A DNA stretch of 64,000 nt from assembly GCF_022662305.1 (NCBI RefSeq), contig NZ_JAKNQH010000010.1, forward strand, positions 27,851 to 91,850. Direction: 5' to 3'. This document shows, piece after piece, positions 1 through 7,485 of this stretch; the stretch's first letter is position 1; every line of letters begins with the position of its first letter. A program made the position numbers and the translations under genes. Source of the stretch: Sphingomonas sp. BAUL-RG-20F-R05-02. GTDB taxonomy: Bacteria > Pseudomonadota > Alphaproteobacteria > Sphingomonadales > Sphingomonadaceae. Below the pieces are notes generated by a model. It made no database searches, had not been told where the DNA came from, and worked only from the letters and a program-made list of their open reading frames with translations.

Positions 1-928
1 TGCCGGGCAGGTCGGTCTGGCGCACCCATTCCCAGTTGTTCGGCCATATGTGCGCGGTGAGATAATCGATCTCGGCGATGCCATGTTCGGCCAGCACGAT
101 CTCCGGCTGTTCAAGCGCGCCCTTCAACCCTTCCGAGCCGGTGCAGACGAGGTGGTTGCGATCGAGCGACTTGATGAGCCGCGCGGTGCCCCGCACCCAC
201 GCATAGAATTGTGGCAGCACCGCATGCGCGGCATCGCCGGCAGGCCGCGGTTCGTTGGCGAGCTGCCACGCCATGATGGTCGGATCGTCGGCATAGGCCT
301 GCCCTGTCACACCGTTGCGACGCGTGACGAGCCGACGCACCCAATCGTGATACAGGCCAACCGCACGGTCATCGCCGTAGAAGTTTGCGTTGAAATTGGC
401 GAACGCCGGCCACGGATGCGCGGGGTCGTTCATGTCGAGGTAGTGCCCGCCGTTGACGTACCACAGATACGTCATCATCCCGCCCGACCACTCCCAGAAG
501 TTGGTCAGGTACAGCACCGCACGGATGTTGCGCTTCGCCATCTCGGCCAGCGCGAAATCCAGCCCGCCGAGCAGTGTTTGGTTGACGGTGGTGGCGGTGC
601 GGAACCCCGGCTTGATCGCATTGTGCAACGGGCCTTCCTCGGCGGAGGCGAGGATGCGCAGGTTGGTCACCCCCATCGCCGCCAGCGCGTCCAGCTCCCG
701 CATCAGCCGCGCGCGGTTGCCGTACGGCGCGTCGGCGCCGAGGTAGGCGGCATACCACATGTTGCCACCGACGAAGCGGTACTGCCGCTCGCCCGCCATC
801 AGCCGCATGCCGTCACGCCGCACGAAGTCGCGCGCCGGTCCGGCGGCTCCGCCCGCCGCTACCGTGGTACATCCCGCCAGCAGCGCCGCCGACCCCAGCA
901 GCGCGCGCCGATCGATCTTTCCGGTCAT
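1..928 (-). CDS. GH5-type beta-mannanase lipoprotein (3' end outside window)
   Basis: Probable endo-beta-1,4-mannanase of glycoside hydrolase family 5, which cleaves the mannan backbone. The reading frame runs off the left edge, leaving 309 residues. Residues 10-22 form a lipoprotein signal with lipobox LLAGC (Cys20), so it is probably anchored at a membrane. The TIM-barrel hallmark QLANEP places the acid/base Glu at about residue 226; the nucleophile Glu lies in the missing part. Other family-like stretches are NMWYAAYLG and LYLTNFWEWSGG. The ATG overlaps the stop of the upstream GH26 gene by four bases (ATGA), so the two are translationally coupled. The family call rests on motif recall; mannanase rather than another GH5 activity is inferred from the GH26 partner. 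Confidence 0.85.
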   Translation of the reverse strand, partial: MTGKIDRRALLGSAALLAGCTTVAAGGAAGPARDFVRRDGMRLMAGERQYRFVGGNMWYAAYLGADAPYGNRARLMRELDALAAMGVTNLRILASAEEGPLHNAIKPGFRTATTVNQTLLGGLDFALAEMAKRNIRAVLYLTNFWEWSGGMMTYLWYVNGGHYLDMNDPAHPWPAFANFNANFYGDDRAVGLYHDWVRRLVTRRNGVTGQAYADDPTIMAWQLANEPRPAGDAAHAVLPQFYAWVRGTARLIKSLDRNHLVCTGSEGLKGALEQPEIVLAEHGIAEIDYLTAHIWPNNWEWVRQTDLPG

Positions 929-1941
929 CGCATTCCTCTCCCCCGCCGCGCGGCGATCTCGTCGAGCGTCAGATAGCGTTTTGCTGTATAGGCCGCGCGC
1001 AGATCGGTCACACCGTTCTGATCGGGCGATTCCAGCCAGCGCGTGTGCCACGTCATGAACCACAGCCAATCGGCATCCGGCCCCAGCGTCGTCGGGTCGG
1101 GAATCGGCCCGTTCTCATGCAGGCAGATCGGCACGCTGTCGCTGACGATCCGCTTCACTTCGGCGAACATCGGCGCAAGGTTGCCGTGATGATCGACGTA
1201 TATGTCCGCCCCCGCAATATCCACCATGCCGCGCCCAGGGTAATAAAGCGCGTCGACGTTCTGTCCCGCCCAACCCAGCACCCAGATCAGATTGTCGAGC
1301 GCATGGTGGCCGCAAAACCGTTCGTACATCGTTCGCCACAGGCCGAGGAACCCCTCCGGCCCATGCTTGCCCCACCAGAACCAGTCGCCGCTGAATTCAT
1401 GAAATGGTCGCCACAGCACCGGCACGTTGTGGTCGCGCAGCCACGCCAGTTCGCCCGCCACCGCGTCCATCTGCTCGGTCATCAGCCGATGTTCGGTGGT
1501 GCCCGGCCGCAGCGCGGCGGACACGTCGAAATCGCGCTTGGAATTTTCATATCCCGTTCCGATGTCCGGCGCACCCCAATGCCAGCACACCGTCACGACG
1601 CCGCCACGCTGGTGCCAGTCGAGCGCACGCTCGCGCACGCCGCCCCAGTCGGCCGGGTCAATATAGTCGAAGCCGAGCAAAGCGGGCAGCTTGCCGGTGG
1701 TACGCTCAATGTACCTCAGCTCGTCACGCGATTTACCCGGGCTTTCCTGTTGCCCGCTCAGCGTTCGCCGACCGTAAAGCGACCATAGCCACGCATAGAG
1801 CGCCCGCGCCGGCCTGTTTGCAGCCGGGTTGGACAAGCTTCGCGCCGCGCTGGCGGCACCGAGCCGCCGAGGCAGCATCGCACACGCCGCCGCCCCGGCC
1901 AGCGTGTTCCGCCGCGTCAGGACCGGCCCGCCGCCCCTCAC
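925..1941 (-). CDS. GH26 beta-mannanase
   Basis: Endo-beta-1,4-mannanase of family 26. The conserved RPFHEFSG block carries the acid/base Glu (about residue 182 from the chosen start) and CLHENGPIP carries the nucleophile Glu (about 276). An aromatic-rich stretch GDWFWWGKHGPEG lies between, as is usual for GH26. The N-terminus holds a twin-arginine-like signal (TRRNTLAGAAACAML), so export is expected. The start is uncertain: a GTG at 1941 overlaps the stop of the GH3 remnant (GTGA), while a TTG at 1953 would add four residues; neither has a clear ribosome binding site. The end overlaps the downstream GH5 start by four bases, marking an operon. Confidence 0.88.
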   Translation of the reverse strand: MRGGGPVLTRRNTLAGAAACAMLPRRLGAASAARSLSNPAANRPARALYAWLWSLYGRRTLSGQQESPGKSRDELRYIERTTGKLPALLGFDYIDPADWGGVRERALDWHQRGGVVTVCWHWGAPDIGTGYENSKRDFDVSAALRPGTTEHRLMTEQMDAVAGELAWLRDHNVPVLWRPFHEFSGDWFWWGKHGPEGFLGLWRTMYERFCGHHALDNLIWVLGWAGQNVDALYYPGRGMVDIAGADIYVDHHGNLAPMFAEVKRIVSDSVPICLHENGPIPDPTTLGPDADWLWFMTWHTRWLESPDQNGVTDLRAAYTAKRYLTLDEIAARRGRGMR

Positions 1942-2243
1942 CGCGTACCGCAACGAACCGGGCCGGCGACATCCAACGCGCCAGCGGTAAGGCCGCTGAT
2001 ATATCCCGCAGCATGAATGTCGCGCAGCAGCTCTTCAGAAACGCGCGTGTCGCCCTGGTCACGTCCGCCGGTGCCGCCATCGCCGAGGAAATGCCTGATC
2101 GAGGAGATGACGTGGCCGGGCTTCATGAAGTCGTCACCAGCGCGGCGCTGAATGCTCTCGACCATCTGCTTAGACGATCGCGGGACGTCGTCCGGCACCG
2201 GAGCCATGCCTACGATCCAGTCCTCAGCCACCGATGACCTCAC
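1938..2243 (-). pseudogene. GH3 beta-glucosidase remnant
   Basis: A frame of about 100 codons whose central part matches the GH3 N-terminal domain: MKPGHVISSIRHFLGDGGT followed by GGRDQGDTRVSEELLRDIHA. Full GH3 enzymes have 600-850 residues; here the segment around the usual DDRWGRTYEGYSED motif is collapsed to APVPDDVPRSS, and everything after AAGYISGLTAGA is lost, including the catalytic nucleophile region. It is therefore an internal piece of a broken gene, not an enzyme. Its stop overlaps the probable GTG start of the GH26 gene, so it could still serve as a leader whose translation feeds the mannanases. The GH3 identity is strong; any present role is speculation. Confidence 0.8.
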
Positions 2244-2366
2244 GATCTTTCGTCACCATACCACGGTGGCCATAGACATCGGAAAAGCAAATCATTTCTC
2301 TACGTTGTCCGGCCGCCGATGCGCGCCTAGGGTATTCGCCAACAACACAAAGAGGGGAAGAGGATC

Positions 2367-3509
2367 ATGGTCGGCAGGCGCTTCGATCACAGGCTGGTGC
2401 TGCTCGCGGTCGTGGCCGCCCCGCTCTGCGCCGCGTCCGCTCCGCAACCGCCGGGGGCGATCGTGCAACTCGGTGCCGATGTCGCCCAAGGCCGCCCGCT
2501 TGCGCTTCACATTGGCGGGCGTGTCGTGACGAACGGCACTGCGCCAGATATGCGCTATCAACGACAATGGCCGGGCACCTATCTCGAGGCGCGCTTTCGC
2601 GGTCCGGCGGTCGATCTCGCAGTCGGTCCGGGTGACGTCTCGCTACGCATAACGGTCGATGGCCGTGCGCCGATCGCGCTGGTGCGGCCGGCGGCGGCCC
2701 GCTACCGGATCGCAGCACCCGGCACAGGCGATCACCGCATCCGCATCGATGTCGTCAGCGAGAGTCAGGCCGGCCCGACCAGCTTCGGCGGCCTGTTCGC
2801 ACCCCCTGGCACGACCCCGCTCGCGCCCCCGCCGCCGCGTCGTCGGCAGATCGAGTTCATCGGCGATTCGCACACCGTCGGCTACGGCAACACCGCGACC
2901 ACCACGGATTGCACGCAGGATCAGGTCTGGGCGACGACCGACACGCCACACGGCCCCGCCGGCATTACTGCCGCGCATTACGATGCAGACTATCAAATCA
3001 ACGCGATCTCGGGGCGCGGCATCGTGCGCAACTACGATGGTTTCGCCGCGCCGACCATGCCGCAGGCCTACCCCTACGCGCTGCTCGACGGCAAAACGCC
3101 CGAGCGGAGCACCGGCTGGCATCCGCAGGTGGTGGTGTTCGCACTCGGCACCAACGATTTCTCGACAAAACTAAAATCCGGCGAGCGCTGGGCCACCCGC
3201 GACGCACTCCACGCCGATTACGAGCGCACCTATGCCGCATTCGTGCGTCAGGCGCGGCAGCGCTACCCGGGGGCGTTCGTATTGCTATGGGCCACCGACC
3301 TAGCCAATGGCGAAATCGCACGCGAGGCCAGTCGTGTCGCCGCGAACCTGCGACAGGCAGGCGACCGGCGCGTCGCGTTCGTGGAGGTCGACGGCCTGCA
3401 TTTCACCGGCTGCCATAGCCACCCCGATCTCGCCGACGATCGCACTATTGCCGCCACGCTGGAACGGGTGATCGATGCGCAACCCCGCGTATGGGATCGG
3501 CACAAGTGA
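2367..3509 (+). CDS. Secreted CE2-like SGNH acetyl esterase
   Basis: Carbohydrate esterase with a family-2 layout: signal peptide (residues about 8-25), an N-terminal beta-sandwich (about 35-150), then an SGNH hydrolase domain. The nucleophile Ser lies in IEFIGDSHTVGYG (Ser168), block III in ALGTNDFS (Asn263), and the catalytic His in FTGCHSHPDLADD (His352). CE2 enzymes remove acetyl groups from plant polysaccharides such as acetylated glucomannan and xylan, which fits the neighbouring mannanases, here transcribed divergently. The ATG is preceded by a purine-rich site (GAGGGGAAGAGG). The GH9 gene follows 112 bases downstream on the same strand. Length (380 residues) is normal for the family. 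Confidence 0.85.
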   Translation: MVGRRFDHRLVLLAVVAAPLCAASAPQPPGAIVQLGADVAQGRPLALHIGGRVVTNGTAPDMRYQRQWPGTYLEARFRGPAVDLAVGPGDVSLRITVDGRAPIALVRPAAARYRIAAPGTGDHRIRIDVVSESQAGPTSFGGLFAPPGTTPLAPPPPRRRQIEFIGDSHTVGYGNTATTTDCTQDQVWATTDTPHGPAGITAAHYDADYQINAISGRGIVRNYDGFAAPTMPQAYPYALLDGKTPERSTGWHPQVVVFALGTNDFSTKLKSGERWATRDALHADYERTYAAFVRQARQRYPGAFVLLWATDLANGEIAREASRVAANLRQAGDRRVAFVEVDGLHFTGCHSHPDLADDRTIAATLERVIDAQPRVWDRHK

Positions 3510-3621
3510 TCGCGCCGCTGCTGCTGGTAGCGTCGGCGCCGGCGGTCGATCCCGTCGTCTCGGGCGACAATGCCGCCTGCCGCGCCAGCCGCTATTCATG
3601 ATCTTCGGGAAGGACCACCAT

Positions 3622-5424
3622 ATGGCACGCATCGGCCGGTTCACCGCATCCGCGACGCTACTCGCGCTGCTCGCCAACACGCCTGCTCCCGCGATCCACC
3701 TCAACCAGATCGGCTTCCGTCCCGACACCTCACAGCGTGCGATCCTCGCCACGTCCGCTACCGCGCCGCTGCCGTGGCGCCTGCTCGACGCGCAGGATCA
3801 CGTCGTGATCACCGGTCAGACCCAGCCGTTCGGTGACGATGCCGCCTCCGGCGATCACGTCCACCGGATCGACCTTGGCGGGGTCCGCACGCCCGGAACC
3901 TATCGGATCGAGGCCGGCGGCGTGGAATCGCACCCGTTCGCGATCGGTACGGAGGTTTACCGCCCGCTGTCCCGCGCCGCGCTCAACTATTTCTACCAGA
4001 CCCGCGCCGGCATTCCGATCGAGGCGGCGTTCGCCGGCGGCAAGGCGTGGGCGCGCGCCGCCGGCCACCTGCACGAGGTCGTCACCTGCTTCAAGGGCGT
4101 CGATCGCGCCGGCACGACATGGCCGGGCTGCGGCTATTCGCTCGACGTGACCGGCGGCTGGTACGACGCGGGCGATCAGGGCAAATATGTCGTCAACGGC
4201 GGCATCGCGGTGTGGACGCTGCTCAACCTGTACGAGACGAACGCCGCCGCGCCGCCCTTCCCGGACGGCAGCGCCGCGCTGCCGGAGGCGGGCAACGGCA
4301 GCAACGATCTGCTCGACGAGGCGCGGTGGGAACTGCGCTTCCTGCTCGCCATGCAAGTGCCCGATGGCGAGCGTCTCGCGCTACCGCACGGCCGACAGGG
4401 CGACGGCCCGCTCCACCTCGCCCTTACCGATGCCGGCGGCATGGCGCATCACAAGGTCGCGGATCGCAACTGGACCGCGCTGCCGACCGTCCCCGCCGAC
4501 GATCCGGAGGAGCGGCTGCTCTACCCGCCCAGCACCGCCGCCACGCTGAACCTTGCCGCCACCGCCGCGCAATGCGCACGCATCTGGAAGCCGATCGACC
4601 AAGCGTTCGCGCACCGTTGCCTCATCGCGGCGACCAAGGCGTATCAGGCGGCGCTACGCAACCCGGATGTCTACGCCGCGCAGCATTTCGACGGTAGCGG
4701 CGGCTATGGCGACGACGATCTGTCGGACGAACTCTACTGGGCCACCGCCGAACTCTACGCCACCACGCGGATGCCCGAACTCGCCGCCGCGCTGCACCGC
4801 ATGGCGCTCCACGCCGCGCCGCTGGGCGATGCCCCGGGCTGGGGCAGTACCGCCGCGCTCGGCACGATCACGCTTGCCACCGCCGCTGGCATACCGGCGG
4901 CGGAACGCGACGCCGCCCGCGCGAAACTGATCGCGCTTGCCGACCGCTTCCTCGCCGAGGATGCCCGCTCCGGGTATCACATCCCCTATGCGTCCAACCG
5001 CTACCAATGGGGATCGAACGGCACCATCCTCAACCGGGGCATCATACTGGCGCTCGCCGCGCGGTTCACCGGCAAGGCCGCGTATCGTGACGCGGTGGTC
5101 GATGCGGCGGACTATGTGCTCGGTCGCAACCCGCTCGATCAAAGCTACGTGTCAGGCTTCGGCTGGAAGGCGATGCGCCACCCGCATCATCGCTTCTGGG
5201 CGCATTCACTGGATCCGCGCCTGCCCGGGCCGCCTCCCGGTGTGATGAGCGGCGGCGCGAACAATACCGCCTTCGCCGATCCCACCTCCGCCACCCTTAA
5301 GGGGCACTGCGCACCGCAGCGATGCTGGCTCGATGACGCGCGCGCTTATGCCGACAATGAGGTCGCGATCAACTGGAACGCGCCGCTGCTGTGGGTGTCG
5401 ACGTATCTGACCATGCCGGACTAA
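3622..5424 (+). CDS. GH9 endoglucanase with N-terminal Ig-like domain
   Basis: Glycoside hydrolase family 9 protein, 600 residues from the ATG at 3622, chosen for the GGAAGGA site just upstream and the signal peptide that follows (MARIGRFTASATLLALLA). The frame is open further upstream to 3475, but that part looks non-coding. Residues about 25-115 match the CelD N-terminal Ig-like domain (IHLNQIGFRPD). The catalytic domain has GGWYDAGDQGKYV (Asp182/Asp185, general base and partner), the VLGRNPLDQSYVSGFG and MRHPHHR blocks, and the proton donor Glu580 in DNEVAINWNAP. It should cut beta-1,4-glucan or mixed glucomannan chains, complementing the GH5/GH26/CE2 set. Confidence 0.9.
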   Translation: MARIGRFTASATLLALLANTPAPAIHLNQIGFRPDTSQRAILATSATAPLPWRLLDAQDHVVITGQTQPFGDDAASGDHVHRIDLGGVRTPGTYRIEAGGVESHPFAIGTEVYRPLSRAALNYFYQTRAGIPIEAAFAGGKAWARAAGHLHEVVTCFKGVDRAGTTWPGCGYSLDVTGGWYDAGDQGKYVVNGGIAVWTLLNLYETNAAAPPFPDGSAALPEAGNGSNDLLDEARWELRFLLAMQVPDGERLALPHGRQGDGPLHLALTDAGGMAHHKVADRNWTALPTVPADDPEERLLYPPSTAATLNLAATAAQCARIWKPIDQAFAHRCLIAATKAYQAALRNPDVYAAQHFDGSGGYGDDDLSDELYWATAELYATTRMPELAAALHRMALHAAPLGDAPGWGSTAALGTITLATAAGIPAAERDAARAKLIALADRFLAEDARSGYHIPYASNRYQWGSNGTILNRGIILALAARFTGKAAYRDAVVDAADYVLGRNPLDQSYVSGFGWKAMRHPHHRFWAHSLDPRLPGPPPGVMSGGANNTAFADPTSATLKGHCAPQRCWLDDARAYADNEVAINWNAPLLWVSTYLTMPD

Positions 5425-5429
5425 CGCCT

Positions 5430-5450
5430 AGCGCACGGATGTCGTGCGCT
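5430..5450 (+). terminator. Stem-loop after the GH9 gene
   Basis: Perfect 8-base inverted repeat (AGCGCACG / CGTGCGCT) with a 5-base loop six bases after the GH9 stop. There is no T-run, so it may be a weak terminator or an mRNA 3' end stabiliser. Confidence 0.4.
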
Positions 5451-5499
5451 CGCGAAAGCCTCACAGCATGGCGATTGAGCGGTTCACGTTCGGTTGGGC

Positions 5500-5766
5500 T
5501 TAGTCGCGGTGGGAGGGCTGCTGCTTCGCCATCCGCTGGTCGCGGATCGCCAGCATCTTGGCATGACATGTCGGCGAGGTCTCGTCGATGCGCTGGATCA
5601 TGCACGCTTCGGCGGCCTTGCGGTTGAAAGCCTTTACCTGGGCGGGGCAAAGACGCTTGGCATCCGCGAAACAGGCCTTGCGCCCCTCGTCGGCAGCTGC
5701 CGCGGGCGTGGCCGTGCTCACGACGGCAAGCGCCAGAACCATCGCCAGATATCCTGCTCGTTGCAT
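5500..5766 (-). CDS. Small secreted cysteine-containing protein
   Basis: Predicted 88-residue protein with a clear signal peptide (MQRAGYLAMVLALAV..., cleavage after TPAAAA). The mature part has four cysteines in ACFADAKRLCP and EACMIQRIDETSPTCH, resembling the periplasmic cysteine-rich-repeat proteins common in alphaproteobacteria; function unknown. The tail is charged (RDQRMAKQQPSHRD). It is convergent with the GH9 gene and 43 bases downstream of the methyltransferase gene on the same strand, so it may be cotranscribed with the polyketide genes. Confidence 0.65.
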   Translation of the reverse strand: MQRAGYLAMVLALAVVSTATPAAAADEGRKACFADAKRLCPAQVKAFNRKAAEACMIQRIDETSPTCHAKMLAIRDQRMAKQQPSHRD

Positions 5767-5809
5767 ATGTCGTCCTACTCGTCCGGGGGTTGCTTTACGT
5801 AGCGCATCA

Positions 5810-6313
5810 TCAGGCGTGGCTCACCCCGTTGTCGCCTAACGCACGGTTTTCGGCGGTCATCCTGATCCAAAGCACCAGCGCGTTGAGGATCGAGAACAGC
5901 AGCGCCACCCACGGCAACCCGAACGCCAGCGGCAACAACGCAATTTCGGCGATCACCACGCAATAATTCGGGTGCCGCAGGAAACGGAACGGACCATTCG
6001 TCACCAGCGGCGCACCGGGCAGCACGATGATACGGGTGGTCCATCGCCGCCCCAGCGTCGCCAACACCCACACGCGCAGCACCTGCATCACCATGAACAG
6101 CGCGAACAGCGTGAGATTGACAGAAGCCCGCCATCCGAACCACCACAGCGCGGCGAGCCACGATGCGTGCAGCACGACCAGCAGCGGATAATGCCGACGA
6201 CCGACTTCGTAGGCACCACGGCGCAGCAGAAACGCGGTGTTGCTGCGCGCGATGACGAGTTCGATCAGTCGCTGCACGGTGACAAACACCAGCACCGCAA
6301 TGGCAAGCGTCAT
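5810..6313 (-). CDS. ICMT-like membrane methyltransferase
   Basis: Small integral-membrane methyltransferase of the isoprenylcysteine carboxyl methyltransferase superfamily, 167 residues with four or five hydrophobic segments. The SAM-binding signature GPFRFLRHPNYCVVIAE and a late Glu (RMTAENRAL) are present. Its ATG overlaps the stop of the type III polyketide synthase by four bases. The same pairing occurs in BpsA/BpsB of Bacillus and SrsA/SrsB of Streptomyces, where the methyltransferase O-methylates alkylpyrones or alkylresorcinols. A phenolic-lipid methylation role is thus likely by analogy; the acceptor is not determined. Confidence 0.82.
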   Translation of the reverse strand: MTLAIAVLVFVTVQRLIELVIARSNTAFLLRRGAYEVGRRHYPLLVVLHASWLAALWWFGWRASVNLTLFALFMVMQVLRVWVLATLGRRWTTRIIVLPGAPLVTNGPFRFLRHPNYCVVIAEIALLPLAFGLPWVALLFSILNALVLWIRMTAENRALGDNGVSHA

Positions 6314-7362
6314 GCCGCGCGCTTCAGGGTAACGGTGCTGGCGGTGAAGCCGGGTCCGAGCGCGGTCAGCACCGATACCGGCGGCAGCGCGTCGGCCCGC
6401 ACCCGGTCGAGCACGAACAGCGCGGTCGGGGCCGACATGTTGCCGTGGTCCCGCAGGGTCGCGCGTTCATGGTCGAGCGAGCCCTGATGCAGCGACAGGG
6501 CGAGTTCCAGCGCGTCCACCACTTTCGCACCGCCCGGATGGCAGATGAAACGATCCACCGCCTCCACCCGCAGGTTTTGCGGACCGAGCATCTCGTCCAT
6601 CGCCGCGCGCATATTGCGGCGCGCGAACGCGGGTATCGCGCGGTTGAGCACCACGCCGAAGCCACCCGGCTCGATCTCCCAACCCATGATGTCGAGCGTG
6701 TCGGGCCATGTCTTCTCGGCGGAAGCACTCACCTCCGCGAAACCCTCGTCGCCCACCTTCAAGATGCAGGCGCCCGCGCCATCACCAAACAACGCTGTCG
6801 AGATGATGTCCGCCTTGCCGGTCCCTCGCGTCCGCAACGTCAGGCTGCACAATTCGATCGTCACGAACAGGACGATCGATCCCGGTGTCGCGCCCGCCAG
6901 CTTCGCGGCCAAGCCAAGCCCCGTCACACCGCCCGCGCAGCCAAGCCCGAACACCGGCACGCGGGCGACGTTCTGGCGGAAGTCCATACGACGCATCGCG
7001 CGCGCTTCCAGGCTTGGCGTGGCGATGCCGGTGGTGGTCACGGTCACGATCGTATCCACATCCGCCGCCGCCAGCCCGGCGGCGGCGAGCGCCTTGCCGG
7101 CAACCTCGACGAACAGGTCGTCGGCGGCGGCCAGATAGGCAGCGGTCTTTTCGGTGAAATCGCGCGGGGTGCGATACCAGTCCGGCGGGCACGCCAGTTG
7201 CCGGGTCTGGATACCGGCGGTTTCGAACACCGATGCCATCCGCTCGAAATCGCCGAAGCTTTCGCCGAGCACGTCCCGGCTGATCTCCAGCGCGACCGCC
7301 TGATCCAGGATATGGGGTGGCGTCGCGGTCGCCAGCGACAACATCGTTACCGGGTGGCGCAT
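6310..7362 (-). CDS. Type III polyketide synthase (chalcone/stilbene synthase family)
   Basis: Homodimeric condensing enzyme that extends an acyl-CoA starter with malonyl-CoA. All three catalytic residues are visible: Cys142 in FGLGCAGGVTGLG, His275 in RFICHPGGAKV and Asn308 in RDHGNMSAPT (numbering from the ATG at 7362). The C-terminal LGPGFTASTVTL loop is also typical. The chosen start gives 350 residues, the usual size; an upstream in-frame start at 7395 is possible but adds an uncharacteristic MCRERRSDRTC. The gene is coupled to the methyltransferase and divergent from an MFS exporter, forming a minimal phenolic-lipid or pyrone cluster. Confidence 0.92.
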   Translation of the reverse strand: MRHPVTMLSLATATPPHILDQAVALEISRDVLGESFGDFERMASVFETAGIQTRQLACPPDWYRTPRDFTEKTAAYLAAADDLFVEVAGKALAAAGLAAADVDTIVTVTTTGIATPSLEARAMRRMDFRQNVARVPVFGLGCAGGVTGLGLAAKLAGATPGSIVLFVTIELCSLTLRTRGTGKADIISTALFGDGAGACILKVGDEGFAEVSASAEKTWPDTLDIMGWEIEPGGFGVVLNRAIPAFARRNMRAAMDEMLGPQNLRVEAVDRFICHPGGAKVVDALELALSLHQGSLDHERATLRDHGNMSAPTALFVLDRVRADALPPVSVLTALGPGFTASTVTLKRAA

Positions 7363-7485
7363 GCAGGTCCTATCCGACCGGCGTTCCCGGCACATCTGTT
7401 ATGACGCGAAGGAAACGATCTCCCGCGCCGTGGGTTCCGGCAAGGGTTGATCCAGCCCGCCGAAGTGTCGTTCCCGAAAGGTATC

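Noticed and set aside
50..976. Long plus-strand frame over the GH5/GH26 genes
   Set aside because: It is the antisense of clear GH5 and GH26 coding sequence, has Arg/His/Pro-rich composition and matches no family.
3475..3621. N-terminal extension of the GH9 gene to 3475
   Set aside because: It overlaps the CE2 gene, lacks a ribosome site, and would hide a good signal peptide starting at 3622.
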